Positions 18,307 through 27,064 of a stretch of DNA of 64,000 bases are shown one piece after another (the stretch's first letter is position 1; each line of letters opens with the position of its first letter). The DNA is from Liquorilactobacillus sucicola DSM 21376 = JCM 15457 (lineage in GTDB: Bacteria; Bacillota; Bacilli; Lactobacillales; Lactobacillaceae), in contig NZ_BALC01000009.1 in the NCBI RefSeq assembly GCF_000612445.1, positions 1 through 64,000 of the forward strand, in the 5' to 3' direction. Made by a program: the position numbers and the translations under genes. The notes beneath the pieces were generated by a model, which saw only the letters and a list, made by a program, of their open reading frames with translations, was not told where the DNA came from and did no database searches.

Positions 18307-19308
18307 CTATTTCGTTGAAGAACGTTTTATATAACCATAAGGTAATTCGACGGTTTTTTCTGTTACTTCTTCTTTATTCATCAACTTAGTTAGAAAGCGC
18401 ATTGAAACTGCACCGATATCATAAAGAGGTTGTGTTATAGATGAAAGTTTTGGACGAACAATCTCAGTTATCTTAGAATTATTACTTGTGATGACTTCAA
18501 ATTCTGCTGGAACTTCTACCCCAGCATCTTGTGCACCATTCAACACCCCAGCTGCCAGTTCATCATCACCGACAAAAGCAGCAGTTGCACCGGCTGAAAC
18601 GATCGCTGGCCATAAAATTTCTCCAGCACGATAGCTGTAATCAGTTTCAAAAACCAAGTCTTCTCTATATTCAATACCATTTTTGGCAAGAACATTCTTA
18701 TATCCCTTTAAGCGATATTCGCTATTAATCGGTTCGTTTAACGGGCCTGAGATAAAAGCAATTTTTTTATTCCCATGATTTATCAAATCAGAAATAGCTT
18801 CTTCAACAGCTGCTACATAATCGATGTGCACACTGCCCAATTCTTCTTTGTCATCAACAGAACCAGCTAAAATGATGGGCGTCTTGCTACGGTCAAATTG
18901 CACTCGCAACTCATCACTTATTTTATTTCCCATGTAGATAATTCCATCAACTTGTTTTGCTAAAAGTGTATTTAAAACCTGTATTTCCTTTTGAACATTT
19001 CCATCAGAATTTGCAAGTATAATATTGTATTTGTACATCGTCGCAACATCGTCAATTCCACGTGCAAGGGATGAAAAATAAACATTAGTTACATCAGGAA
19101 TAATGACCCCTACCGTCGTCGTTTTTTTACTTGCGAGGCCACGTGCAACAGCATTGGGACGATAATCCAACCGATCGATAACCTCAAGTACCTTTTTGCG
19201 TGTAGCTGGTTTGACATTCGGATTTCCGTTCACAACCCTTGAAACAGTTGCCATTGAAACTGCTGCCTCACGTGCAACATCATAAATTGTTATTGTTTGT
19301 TTTTCCAT
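18307..19308 (-). CDS. ccpA: catabolite control protein A
   Basis: A 333-residue LacI/GalR-family regulator. The helix-turn-helix is TIYDVAREAAVSMATVSRVV (residues 6-25), then the hinge YRPNAVARGLASKKTTTVGV and a periplasmic-binding-like core. CcpA binds HPr phosphorylated on Ser46 and then cre sites to repress or activate carbon genes. The ATG at 19308 follows AAAGGG. Divergent transcription from pepQ is the classic arrangement in lactobacilli and supports CcpA over other LacI members. A cre-like site upstream suggests autoregulation. Confidence 0.95.
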   Translation of the reverse strand: MEKQTITIYDVAREAAVSMATVSRVVNGNPNVKPATRKKVLEVIDRLDYRPNAVARGLASKKTTTVGVIIPDVTNVYFSSLARGIDDVATMYKYNIILANSDGNVQKEIQVLNTLLAKQVDGIIYMGNKISDELRVQFDRSKTPIILAGSVDDKEELGSVHIDYVAAVEEAISDLINHGNKKIAFISGPLNEPINSEYRLKGYKNVLAKNGIEYREDLVFETDYSYRAGEILWPAIVSAGATAAFVGDDELAAGVLNGAQDAGVEVPAEFEVITSNNSKITEIVRPKLSSITQPLYDIGAVSMRFLTKLMNKEEVTEKTVELPYGYIKRSSTK

Positions 19309-19376
19309 GATTGACCCTTTCTTATTTTCATTCATTTTCATTAACGTTATCTAATTTATCAAAAAAAAAGAATAAA

Positions 19377-19390
19377 TGCAAGCGTTTCAT
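19377..19390. promoter_or_regulatory. candidate cre site between ccpA and pepQ
   Basis: TGCAAGCGTTTCAT agrees with the cre consensus TGWAARCGYTWNCW at 12 of 14 positions, missing at positions 3 and 13. It lies 69 bases upstream of the ccpA start and 62 bases before the pepQ promoter. A cre in this intergenic region is known from other lactobacilli. Confidence 0.5.
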
Positions 19391-19451
19391 AGTTTGAAGG
19401 ACTTCTTTTCACACTCTTTTCATTTTACATCAATCCGCTGCCTTACAGCTA

Positions 19452-19460
19452 TGCTATAAT
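19452..19460 (+). promoter_or_regulatory. extended -10 promoter of pepQ
   Basis: TGCTATAAT is a good extended -10 element (TGnTATAAT) 30 bases before the pepQ start codon. No good -35 is present at 17 bases, which an extended -10 can tolerate. Confidence 0.6.
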
Positions 19461-19489
19461 CGAGTTATTAAAATTAAAGGAGCGATCAT

Positions 19490-20596
19490 ATGTCACATAT
19501 CGAAGCTGTACAAAAATGGTTAACCGACAATAACTATGACGTCGGTTATATCAGTAATCCTAAGAATATTCAATACTTTACCGACTTTTCGAGCGATCCA
19601 GTTGAACGTGTACTTGCACTTTTTGTTTTTCAAAATAAAGATCCGTTTTTATTTGCTCCAGCACTGGAAGTTGAAGCAATTAAAGATACTGGCTGGCCTT
19701 ATTCAGTATACGGCTACTTGGATCATGAAAATCCCTTTGCAATTATCGCTGCAAAAATCCGTGAACGCGTCAGCAATCCTAAAAGATGGGCACTTGAAAA
19801 AGGGGATTTAAACGTTACCCGCTACGAAATTCTCAGAAATTTATTTACTAGCTCTGACTTTAGCGGGGATCTTACCCCTTTCATCCAAAATGAACAACTT
19901 ATCAAAACGCCTGCTGAGATTAAAAAGCTTGAAATCGCAGGCAAGTGGGCTGATTTTGCTTTTCAAATTGGTTTTGACTCTCTTAGAACATCTCGCACCG
20001 AACAAGATATAGTTGCAGAAATCGAATATGCTTTGAAGAAAAAAGGAATTACCCACACCAGTTTTGATACAATCGTTCAAAGCGGCACCAACGCTGCTGA
20101 ACCGCATGGTTTTCCAAAGCCAGATAAAATAAAAGAGAATGCACTTGTTCTTTTTGACTTGGGTGTTGTCTATCAAGGCTATATCTCAGATGCTAGTCGT
20201 ACTATTGCTTTTGGTGAAGTAAACGAAAAAGCACGGGAAATTTATAAAGTCTGTCTTGAAGCACAGTTAACTGCTCAATCTGCCGCCAAACCTGGGGTCG
20301 TAGCAGAAGATTTGGATAAAATAGCACGGGATATTATCACTAAGGCTGGCTACGGTGATTACTTCATCCACCGTTTAGGTCATGGAATGGGCCAAAGTGA
20401 ACACGAATTTCCTTCAATCATGGAAGGAAATAAAATGGAACTGCAGCCCGGCATGTGTTTCTCAATCGAACCTGGTATTTACATTCCAGGTGTTGCGGGT
20501 GTCAGGATTGAGGACTGTGTCCATATTACTGCAGACGGCTGTGCTCCCTTTACACATACACCTAAAGAATTACAAACTATTCCCGTCCGTCAATAA
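19490..20596 (+). CDS. pepQ: Xaa-Pro dipeptidase PepQ (M24 family)
   Basis: A 368-residue cytoplasmic prolidase that splits dipeptides with C-terminal proline. The N-terminal creatinase-like domain spans about 1-130. The C-terminal pita-bread fold carries the metal ligands in DLGVVYQGYISDASRT (two Asp), HRLGHGMGQSEHE (His), SIEPGIYIPG (Glu) and VRIEDCV (Glu). The ATG follows AAAGGAG. Its position divergent from ccpA is typical, and it ends 64 bases before a strong terminator. Confidence 0.95.
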   Translation: MSHIEAVQKWLTDNNYDVGYISNPKNIQYFTDFSSDPVERVLALFVFQNKDPFLFAPALEVEAIKDTGWPYSVYGYLDHENPFAIIAAKIRERVSNPKRWALEKGDLNVTRYEILRNLFTSSDFSGDLTPFIQNEQLIKTPAEIKKLEIAGKWADFAFQIGFDSLRTSRTEQDIVAEIEYALKKKGITHTSFDTIVQSGTNAAEPHGFPKPDKIKENALVLFDLGVVYQGYISDASRTIAFGEVNEKAREIYKVCLEAQLTAQSAAKPGVVAEDLDKIARDIITKAGYGDYFIHRLGHGMGQSEHEFPSIMEGNKMELQPGMCFSIEPGIYIPGVAGVRIEDCVHITADGCAPFTHTPKELQTIPVRQ

Positions 20597-20659
20597 AAAG
20601 CAACTCCTAAATTCGACTTTTGAAACACATTAATTTGTTCGTTCTAATACAAGATCAGA

Positions 20660-20708
20660 AACACCGCTAAAGTTAAGGTGAGAACAATCTAACTTTAGTG
20701 GTGTTTTT
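20660..20708 (+). terminator. pepQ terminator
   Basis: Arms AACACCGCTAAAGTTA (20660-20675) and TAACTTTAGTGGTGTT (20690-20705) are perfect complements with a 14-base loop, followed by TTT. Confidence 0.8.
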
Positions 20709-21074
20709 ATTGTAAAAATTTTCGAGATTAAAAATTACATTCACTAACTATCAGTACTCTTCAAACACAGAACTTACACAATCACCCACCGCTTTAAGAT
20801 TCAATTCAAACTAACTGATTTTGCTTGAGACCAGTCGATAGAACTATGTTTTTTCCGAAAAAAATAACACATTTACAGCACATAAAGTATTGCTGTTTGA
20901 TAAAACTATGACATAGTTTACGATTTTCAATGTGTAAAATTACCTTCTAAACACAAATTTGTGAGATTGCAACCTTAAAGCATGTTAGCACGATGAAAAT
21001 GATGAAATTCTTTTTACATAATTACGGACTTGAAATTCCATTGGCTGTGAACGAGCAAAACTTTACTTTCAGTC
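20709..21074. other. noncoding region between two terminators
   Basis: About 365 AT-rich bases between the terminators of the convergent pepQ and YtxH-like genes. No frame has a convincing protein or start signal. It contains a 17-base palindrome (20903-20919), listed separately. It may be leftover DNA from a lost gene, but nothing recognisable remains. Confidence 0.45.
20903..20919. promoter_or_regulatory. palindrome, possible operator
   Basis: AAACTATG-A-CATAGTTT is a perfect 8+1+8 palindrome. It resembles a repressor operator in form, but no promoter or regulated gene is next to it, and AACTATG also occurs nearby at about 20847-20853. No regulator can be named. Confidence 0.3.
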
Positions 21075-21123
21075 TAAAAAAGTTCTGCTGTTAATTGCTT
21101 TTTCACCAATTAACAGCAGAACT
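21075..21123 (-). terminator. terminator after the YtxH-like gene
   Basis: Arms of 17 bases (21081-21097 and 21107-21123) are perfect complements with a 9-base loop. On the minus strand they are followed by TTTTT, so it ends transcripts of the YtxH/DUF948 pair. Confidence 0.8.
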
Positions 21124-21164
21124 AATCTTAGATTATTGTCTTATTCAAGAAAACTAATTGTCCC

Positions 21165-21632
21165 TTAATTCTCTTCCTTGGGATAAAAAACTTCAGTCGG
21201 TTCATCCTCAGATTCAGCGGCCTGTTTCGCCTGCCCAAAAGCAGAGCGACCATCAATCACAATATCCGTCTCTGGCGCCAAGTCATTATACTCTACTTTT
21301 TCCTTCTCAAACTGTTGTTTCAAGTCAGAAGTTGCCTCTTTCAAAGAATCGAATGCTTTATTTACATTTTCATTACTTTTCAGATTCTTGGCTCTCTCAG
21401 AGAATTTTTGTTTTAGATTCTCTAAATCATCTCGAAATTCATTATCTTCTTTGAAATATTCCTTTGCGTAACGATAATATCTTAAAGCATTTTCCCGTCC
21501 TTCTTCAGTTAAGTCATTAACTTTATCAAGAACCTTGTCTTTATTCTCATCTTTAAGCAAATATCTTGTTGCCGCGTATGCAGCAGCAGCACCTGTAGCT
21601 AGAGTAATAGCTATTGCTGTCTTCTTCCCCAT
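21165..21632 (-). CDS. YtxH-like envelope-associated protein
   Basis: A 155-residue protein with one N-terminal hydrophobic segment (about residues 4-24, ITLATGAAAAYAATRYLL) and a long, highly charged helical tail, likely coiled coil. It ends with an acidic stretch that includes DEPTEVFYPKEEN. This topology fits the YtxH family of general-stress, membrane-anchored proteins, though no catalytic motif exists. It follows the DUF948 gene by 30 bases. In Firmicutes DUF948 and YtxH genes are often paired, which supports both calls. Confidence 0.7.
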   Translation of the reverse strand: MGKKTAIAITLATGAAAAYAATRYLLKDENKDKVLDKVNDLTEEGRENALRYYRYAKEYFKEDNEFRDDLENLKQKFSERAKNLKSNENVNKAFDSLKEATSDLKQQFEKEKVEYNDLAPETDIVIDGRSAFGQAKQAAESEDEPTEVFYPKEEN

Positions 21633-21662
21633 CAGATCATCCCCTTTTTAAAATATGTTTCG

Positions 21663-22070
21663 TTACTTCTTATTTTTTCTTCGCCGCATTCCATAAATAC
21701 GTTTCAAAATACCAGCCGCGAGTGTTGCCTTGCCAACATTTTTTGATGAAGATGAAAAGTTGCCCACAAAGTTACGGCTTGCACTATTCAGATCCGAGAC
21801 ACTTTCGCTGAGATCTGCTACCGTTTGGAAAAGCGGATCTATTTTTTTCGACTTACCATTGACATCTTCCAGCAATACATTCGATTTTGCCAGAATGGCC
21901 TCGACTTCTTTTGAAATTGCATCAGCATCGTCGCGCAATGTTTTAACACTCTGATTTACCTCACTCATTGTCTTCGCAACTTTGACTAAAACAGCACACA
22001 TAAAAATAACAAGCAACAAGAATGCTAATGCAGCTATCAAACCCGCCAGCTGTCCCAAAGATAGTGTCAT
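21663..22070 (-). CDS. DUF948 family membrane-anchored protein
   Basis: A 135-residue protein with an N-terminal membrane helix (about residues 8-30, LIAALAFLLLVIFMCAVLVKV) followed by a heptad-rich region (VNQSVKTLRDDADAISKEVEAIL) that looks like a coiled coil, and a basic end GMRRRKNKK. It matches the DUF948 family, related to general stress proteins of Gram-positives; function unknown. The ATG at 22070 follows GGAGG at 7 bases, while the open frame to 22220 lacks one. It is co-transcribed with the YtxH-like gene. Confidence 0.78.
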   Translation of the reverse strand: MTLSLGQLAGLIAALAFLLLVIFMCAVLVKVAKTMSEVNQSVKTLRDDADAISKEVEAILAKSNVLLEDVNGKSKKIDPLFQTVADLSESVSDLNSASRNFVGNFSSSSKNVGKATLAAGILKRIYGMRRRKNKK

Positions 22071-22234
22071 ATAAACGCCTCCTCGTCTTAAATACTTATC
22101 CTTAGAATAGCATTGACACTCTAAAACTTCAATTAAAAGACAAGGGACACCTAAGTCAGACAATTTCAAAACATTGCTGTCTTGCTGCATTTTTTTTGCT
22201 ATTATAGATAGTATAGTCAAAGGAGAGCTGTCAT

Positions 22235-23146
22235 ATGCAATATTTTTTTCTAGATGCTAAAAATTCATCGCTGACTACAGATGTTTCCCATCAAGTCAGT
22301 CGACAAACAAATTTTCTGACCAGTTACTTTTCAAGTATAAATTGGAATCAGATAATCAGTAAAATGGTAACACTTCTTCTATCCATCATTTTACTTTCTC
22401 TTTTTTTTATACTAATTAATTGGATCGGAAAAAGAATTATTTACCGTAGTTTCAAAACAACTCGTAAAAATGAGCATTTAACGGTAAATCGCATCAACAC
22501 AATTTATACTTTATCCTTAAATATCTTCCACTACTCTGTACTTTTTTTCTATTTTTATGCAATTCTGTCTGTTTTAGGAATTCCCGTTGGAACACTAATT
22601 GCTGGAGCTGGTATTATGAGTGTTGCTTTAGGTTTAGGTGCTCAAGGATTCGTGACAGATGTAGTTACCGGTTTTTTTATTTTGTTGGAGCAGCAGTTCG
22701 ATGTTGGCGATGAAGTTAAAATCGGCCAAATTGAAGGGACTATCCACGCAATAGGTCTGCGAACAACTCAGGTCATCGGCTACGATGGAACTCTGCATTT
22801 TGTTCCCAATCGTAACATTACCATTGTTAGCAACCTCTCACGCAATGATATGCGTGCGTTGATTGACATTTATTTCGATCCCACAGAGGATATTCAGGCA
22901 ATGTCACTAATCATCAAACAAGTTAACGACAAACTAACATCCCACTTCCCAGACATAACAAAAAAACCGACTTTGCTTGGAACCGTTGACAACGGTAAAG
23001 GCAACCTTTCATTACGGGTAGTTATCTATACTAAAAATGGTGCTCAGTATGAAATTCAACGAACATTCTTGGCAGCGTATCTTGAGGAACTTAGAAAAGC
23101 AGGCTTCAAAATCAATAATTCACCGCTTAACCTAACGAATGTTTGA
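22235..23146 (+). CDS. small-conductance mechanosensitive channel, MscS family
   Basis: A 303-residue membrane protein. Two or three N-terminal helices lead to the pore helix [36 protein letters not shown]-type region at about residues 113-150, rich in Gly and Ala as in MscS TM3. The beta domain [25 protein letters not shown] and [10 protein letters not shown] follow. It should open under membrane tension and release osmolytes on hypo-osmotic shock. The ATG follows AAAGGAG. It is divergent from the DUF948/YtxH pair. Confidence 0.92.
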   Translation: [303 protein letters not shown]

Positions 23147-23169
23147 ACACAAAGAATAGGAACTAATCA

Positions 23170-23338
23170 AAGGAGCTAAGTCAAATTAAATTTCGACTTA
23201 GCTCCTTCCTACGTTTAGTCAAGCCCCTAATCTCTTATTTTTTGAATCTTTGAACTAATGATTAAGGGTTGATTTAATGTTTTAATTTGTTTGAAGGTTG
23301 TAGCTTTTCATCTTATTTGTCCGTATAAAAGTGTTCTA
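23170..23338 (-). repeat. dispersed 3'-UTR element, copy C, disrupted
   Basis: Starting at the stop of the deacetylase gene, the minus strand reads GAACACTTTTATACGGAC, close to the conserved element block. After about 110 unrelated AT-rich bases comes a hairpin GGAGCTAAGTC/GACTTAGCTCC (23170-23207) like those of copies D and E. The palindrome part is missing. The same hairpin lies 24 bases after the mscS stop and may also serve as its terminator. No gene is present between the two convergent genes. Confidence 0.5.
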
Positions 23339-24511
23339 TTTGTTATTTGACGCCACTATTACACCATTTTGTCTGGCCTGTAAGAATCCAAGCATTGCCT
23401 TAACGCCCTTGATGATCGCTCCCTCTTTTGGAGCAAAGAACTCAGAGTGCAGTGAATATTTACTCTCAACACCCAGCCAGAACATCGTACCTGGAATTTT
23501 AGACAGCAGGAACCCAAAATCTTCCCCAGTCATTGCAGGCCTAGTTTCAATAAAATTAACGTTTTCAGCTTTTTTCATATATTCAATGAAAGCAGCTGTC
23601 GTTTGTGCATTATTTTCAACAGGATAATAACCGCCTTGATGCAAGTCTAATTCTAGACGGCACTCATAAGTTGCCGCAACGCCTTCTGCCACCTTACGAA
23701 CACGATTTTGAATTAGCAGATTCATCTCTTGGGTCAGTGCGCGGATTGTTCCATCAACTTGAGATGTACCGGCAATAACATTCCCAGTTTTTCCAGCCTC
23801 AAAATGTCCTAAGGTAACCACTCCAGCTTGAATTGGATCCACATTGCGACTGACAATCGTTTGAATCTGATTGACAAACTGAGCTCCCGCAACGACCATA
23901 TCTTTTGCATACTGCGGAAAAGCAGCATGCCCACTTTCACCAATAAAACGTGCATGTATCTCACATGTTCCAGCAAATAAAGTGCCTTGACGACACCCAA
24001 TCGCTCCCATTGGAAGCTGTGGGTTATCATGAAAAGCATATATTTCATCCGGCATCCACTCATCTAATACACCACTTTCGTAGAGTTGCTTGCCACCACT
24101 TGCATTTTCTTCAGCGGGCTGAAAGATGAAGGTCATATTGACAGTTGGTTGATTATCAGCAAAAAAGCTGAGTATTCCAAGAGCAACTGTCATATGAATA
24201 TCGTGCCCACAGGCATGCATTCTGCCGGGGTTTTCGGAAGAAAAAGGCAATCTGGTCTGTTCAACAACTGGTAATCCATCAATATCAGTTCGATATCCAA
24301 TCGTGTAGTCAGGCTTTTTCCCTACAACTCTAACTAAGATAGCAGTCTTCCACACCTTTATTTTTAAATACTTCTGTGGGAAACTCTTAATAATTTCAAG
24401 CAACTTCGCCTGTGTTTTAAACTCCTCCATCCCAATTTCTGGTATTTTATGCAGTTCTCTTCTAATTTTTATCAGTTCTTCTTCGTTAAGTGCCATGTCA
24501 TCAATTCCCAT
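23336..24511 (-). CDS. dapL: N-acetyldiaminopimelate deacetylase (M20 family)
   Basis: A 391-residue M20 peptidase-family amidohydrolase. GYRTDIDGLPV and MHACGHDIHMT supply metal ligands near residues 74-100, PAEENASGG carries the catalytic Glu near 133, and LHSEFFAPKEGA holds the last ligand near 362. With the tetrahydrodipicolinate acetyltransferase upstream, it should remove acetate from N-acetyl-LL-diaminopimelate in lysine and cell-wall precursor synthesis. Naming varies (dapL, dapI, ykuR). ATG 24511 is used; ATG 24496 is an alternative, and neither has a strong ribosome site. Confidence 0.88.
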   Translation of the reverse strand: MGIDDMALNEEELIKIRRELHKIPEIGMEEFKTQAKLLEIIKSFPQKYLKIKVWKTAILVRVVGKKPDYTIGYRTDIDGLPVVEQTRLPFSSENPGRMHACGHDIHMTVALGILSFFADNQPTVNMTFIFQPAEENASGGKQLYESGVLDEWMPDEIYAFHDNPQLPMGAIGCRQGTLFAGTCEIHARFIGESGHAAFPQYAKDMVVAGAQFVNQIQTIVSRNVDPIQAGVVTLGHFEAGKTGNVIAGTSQVDGTIRALTQEMNLLIQNRVRKVAEGVAATYECRLELDLHQGGYYPVENNAQTTAAFIEYMKKAENVNFIETRPAMTGEDFGFLLSKIPGTMFWLGVESKYSLHSEFFAPKEGAIIKGVKAMLGFLQARQNGVIVASNNK

Positions 24512-24561
24512 TCTAAAGTATTTTGCCCATTACATTACTCTATATTTTTTTGAAAAAGCAT

Positions 24562-24603
24562 CTAAAAAAATACCCGAAAATATGAAACTATCTTCGAGTA
24601 TTA
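24562..24603 (-). terminator. hairpin between dapH and the deacetylase gene
   Basis: On the minus strand AATACTCGAA pairs with TTCGGGTATT (one G-T pair) across a loop of about 13 bases, followed by TTTTT. It sits between the acetyltransferase stop and the deacetylase start, so it may reduce read-through within the operon. Confidence 0.6.
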
Positions 24604-24622
24604 CCAGAGCATAAACTAATGC

Positions 24623-25330
24623 TTAAATTTTACGAAGTTCATCAACAAGATCAGTTTTTCCAGCAGCGACATCAGAAACATTCTTGATTTTCTTAGCTGG
24701 CAGTCCCACAACAACAGTATTAGGAGCAACATCCTTAGTAACCACTGAACCTGCCCCTACGACTGCACCCTTGCCAATACGTACACCCTCTAAAACAACC
24801 GCATTAGCACCAATTAAAACCCCATCTTCAACAACTACTGGCTGTGCAGACGGCGGCTCAACAACACCAGCCAGGACTGTACCGGCACCAATATGGCAAT
24901 TCTCACCTACGATTGCACGGCCACCTAAAATAGCTCCCATATCAATCATTGAATTAGCACCGATCTCAGCACCAATATTAATAACGGCTCCCATCATAAT
25001 GACCGCATTGTCGCCAATTTCGACTTGTTCGCGTATAACTGCACCGGGCTCAATCCGTGCATTAAACTTCTTTTTATCCAATAAAGGCACACCAGTGTTT
25101 CGCCCATCATTCTCAATGTGATAAGCGGTAATTTTACTGGTATCTTCTAAAAGAGGTGCAACTTCTTTCCAATCACCGAATAAAACCCCTGTTTTCTTTT
25201 CTAAGTATGCTTCAACACCGTCAGGGATCGTAAGTTCTTCAACTTTACCCTTGATATATACCTTGACCGGTGTCTTCTTTTTTGATTCAGCGATAGTGCG
25301 TATAATGTCATGTGCATCTAATTTAGCCAC
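24623..25330 (-). CDS. dapH: 2,3,4,5-tetrahydropyridine-2,6-dicarboxylate N-acetyltransferase
   Basis: A 235-residue acyltransferase. The N-terminal third (about 1-85) is the DapH-specific domain, and residues from about 90 form a left-handed beta-helix of hexapeptide repeats ([40 protein letters not shown]). It transfers acetyl from acetyl-CoA to tetrahydrodipicolinate, the first step of the acetylase branch to diaminopimelate and lysine. It lies between the CBS-domain gene and the deacetylase, the usual order in lactobacilli. Confidence 0.93.
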   Translation of the reverse strand: MAKLDAHDIIRTIAESKKKTPVKVYIKGKVEELTIPDGVEAYLEKKTGVLFGDWKEVAPLLEDTSKITAYHIENDGRNTGVPLLDKKKFNARIEPGAVIREQVEIGDNAVIMMGAVINIGAEIGANSMIDMGAILGGRAIVGENCHIGAGTVLAGVVEPPSAQPVVVEDGVLIGANAVVLEGVRIGKGAVVGAGSVVTKDVAPNTVVVGLPAKKIKNVSDVAAGKTDLVDELRKI

Positions 25331-25353
25331 TAAAACTCCTCCAATACTATTAA

Positions 25354-25860
25354 TTAGCCTTCAGGTGTATTGTCACCATCTGCCCTCTTGTCATCATCTT
25401 TTTCTGAAACATTATAATCTTTGTCAAGATCATGTGCAACATAATTAAAGCTCTTCATAACCTCACGCCGTGTTACAATTCCTGTGAAAATCCCATCTTG
25501 ATTGACTACCACCAAAAATGGTTGATCAACCAAAAGATGTAATATTTCCTCGAAATCATACGGTAAGGTAATGGTCGGGGCATCCCTTTCCATAACATCA
25601 CCAACGGTTTTTCGGCCCAACTTGGTAGCATCGATCCCATTCATACCCAGCATTGTTTCAGTAATCATTGGCAAAGACAGCAATCCCTTGAAGTGCTGCT
25701 CATTATCTAGAACCGGGATTTTTGAATAACGAACCTTTGTCAAAACCAAAAACGCGTGATCCAAATGGTTAGTCTCCTGAACATTTGCGACAATTTCTGC
25801 AGGGATCAGAAAATGATCTTGGCGTTCATTTAACATATGCTCAACTGGTTTTGCTATCAC
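25354..25860 (-). CDS. cbpB: CBS-domain protein CbpB/DarB (c-di-AMP-binding family)
   Basis: A 168-residue protein made of two CBS domains: roughly residues 15-75 ([21 protein letters not shown], then [19 protein letters not shown]) and 85-145 ([14 protein letters not shown], then [21 protein letters not shown]). Order and length match CbpB/DarB, which in Listeria and Bacillus binds c-di-AMP and, when free, activates the stringent-response enzyme Rel and pyruvate carboxylase. Placement directly upstream of dapH links it to wall-precursor synthesis. The C-terminal tail is acidic and variable. Confidence 0.83.
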   Translation of the reverse strand: MIAKPVEHMLNERQDHFLIPAEIVANVQETNHLDHAFLVLTKVRYSKIPVLDNEQHFKGLLSLPMITETMLGMNGIDATKLGRKTVGDVMERDAPTITLPYDFEEILHLLVDQPFLVVVNQDGIFTGIVTRREVMKSFNYVAHDLDKDYNVSEKDDDKRADGDNTPEG

Positions 25861-26007
25861 ATCATTAACCTCCTTCGGCCACTATTTATATTCTAGGTTA
25901 TTTTTTGGCAAAAACCAACTATAACATCTAAAATTAAGCGTTTACTAATATTTACTTTAGATTATTTTATGATAAGATTAGAAAGTATTATTTTTAAGGA
26001 GGTTATC

Positions 26008-26741
26008 ATGGATTATTCACTAACAACACGGTTAGCGGCAGAATTTTTCGGAACAGCAATTATGATCATTCTGGGTAATGGTTCTGTTGCAACCGTCGAT
26101 TTAGAGCGTACCAAGGGGAGTAACAGTGTTGGATCATCATTTCAGTTGGTTATGGCTTCGCTGTTATGATCCCAGCATTAATGTTTGGCAGTATCTCAGG
26201 GAACCATATTAATCCTGCTTTTACTGTTGGTTTAGCCGTTTCTGGACTCTTTCCTTGGAAAGAGGTCATTCCATACATAGTTGTACAGTTGTTAGGCGCT
26301 ATCGCCGGCCAACTAGTCATTTACGCATGCTTCAAGCCTCATTACGACTTAACTGCAGATACTAATCGGGTCTTGGGGACTTTTTCCACCACAGACGCCA
26401 CCAAAAGCAAGCTTAATGGATTCATCAATGAATTTTTTGGGACTTTCACGCTTGTCTTCGGTGCTCTTGGCATCACCAACTCCCCAACTTTTGCTAAGGG
26501 AAACCAGTTGTCAGGTTTCATCGGTGTCGGCCTACTCGTGATGGTTATTGTTGCATCTTTTGGAGGTCCGACAGGTCCAGCATTGAACCCTGCGCGTGAC
26601 CTAGGTCCTCGTTTACTTCATCAAATTCTGCCATTGAAGCATAAAGGATCCTCTCAGTGGGATTACAGTTGGGTCCCTGTTATTGCACCACTCCTTGCAG
26701 GTATATGCGCAGTTGCCTTGTTTAAAATGATATTTTTATAA
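26008..26741 (+). pseudogene. aquaglyceroporin (MIP/GlpF family), frameshifted
   Basis: The gene starts at an ATG after AAGGAGG and would encode about 244 residues with six helices. The N-terminal piece contains RLAAEFFGTAIMIILGNGSVA. The first NPA motif is HINPAFTVG and the second LNPARDLGPR; Asp after the second NPA is the mark of glycerol-conducting members. One base is missing near 26127: a G added to GTGTTGG restores [21 protein letters not shown]. As written, the protein would stop after about 50 residues. Repeat copy B follows in sense orientation. Confidence 0.85.
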
Positions 26742-26791
26742 AGCAACAGTATGTTATCTGCGCTGAAAACTACAGAAGTTGTCCCTAAAGG

Positions 26792-26958
26792 GAGTGTGAC
26801 ATAAGTCGGAAAAATTTGAGTAATAACTCAAAATTACGAACATAGCGAGTACCTTGCTATGAGTAATTCGAAGTTAGACAGAAAATTTTGGCTTATGGAA
26901 CACGTTTATACGGAATAAAAAGAGGGCTGTGCCAAAAGTTAACTTTTGGCACAGCTCC
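26792..26958 (+). repeat. dispersed 3'-UTR element, copy B, with terminator hairpin
   Basis: About 167 bases beginning 50 bases after the aquaglyceroporin stop. In transcript order it shows GTGTGACATAAGTCGG, an imperfect palindrome (centre CATAGCGAGTACCTTGCTATG), the block CACGTTTATACGGAATAAA, and a hairpin GGGCTGTGCCAAAAGTT/AACTTTTGGCACAGCTC followed by six T. It is nearly identical to copy A in inverse orientation. It serves as the aquaporin terminator. The rest of the 26742-27186 gap contains only a weak hairpin and no recognisable gene. Confidence 0.88.
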
Positions 26959-27033
26959 TTTTTTAACCTCATATTATGTAACACAACGTGTTGCGGCAGC
27001 TGGATTAATGGGAATAAATAGTGCAATAAAAAA

Positions 27034-27064
27034 GGAAGAAGGGTCAACACATATCGTTTGACCC
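27034..27064 (-). terminator. weak terminator after the oxidoreductase gene
   Basis: On the minus strand GGGTCAA (27058-27064) and TTGACCC (27041-27047) form a 7-bp stem with a 10-base loop, followed by TTCTTCC and a further T run. It lies about 120 bases after the stop at 27187, so the assignment is tentative. Confidence 0.4.

Noticed and set aside
24684-25121. Long plus-strand open frame of 145 codons opposite dapH
   Set aside because: It is the mirror of the hexapeptide-repeat region of dapH; the Thr/Pro/Ala-rich translation has no ribosome site and no family match.
15491-26958. Copies A and B as ends of a composite transposon
   Set aside because: They are inverted and nearly identical, but the 11 kb between them holds conserved core genes (ccpA, pepQ, yebC, dapH) in normal order, and further copies D and E lie elsewhere.
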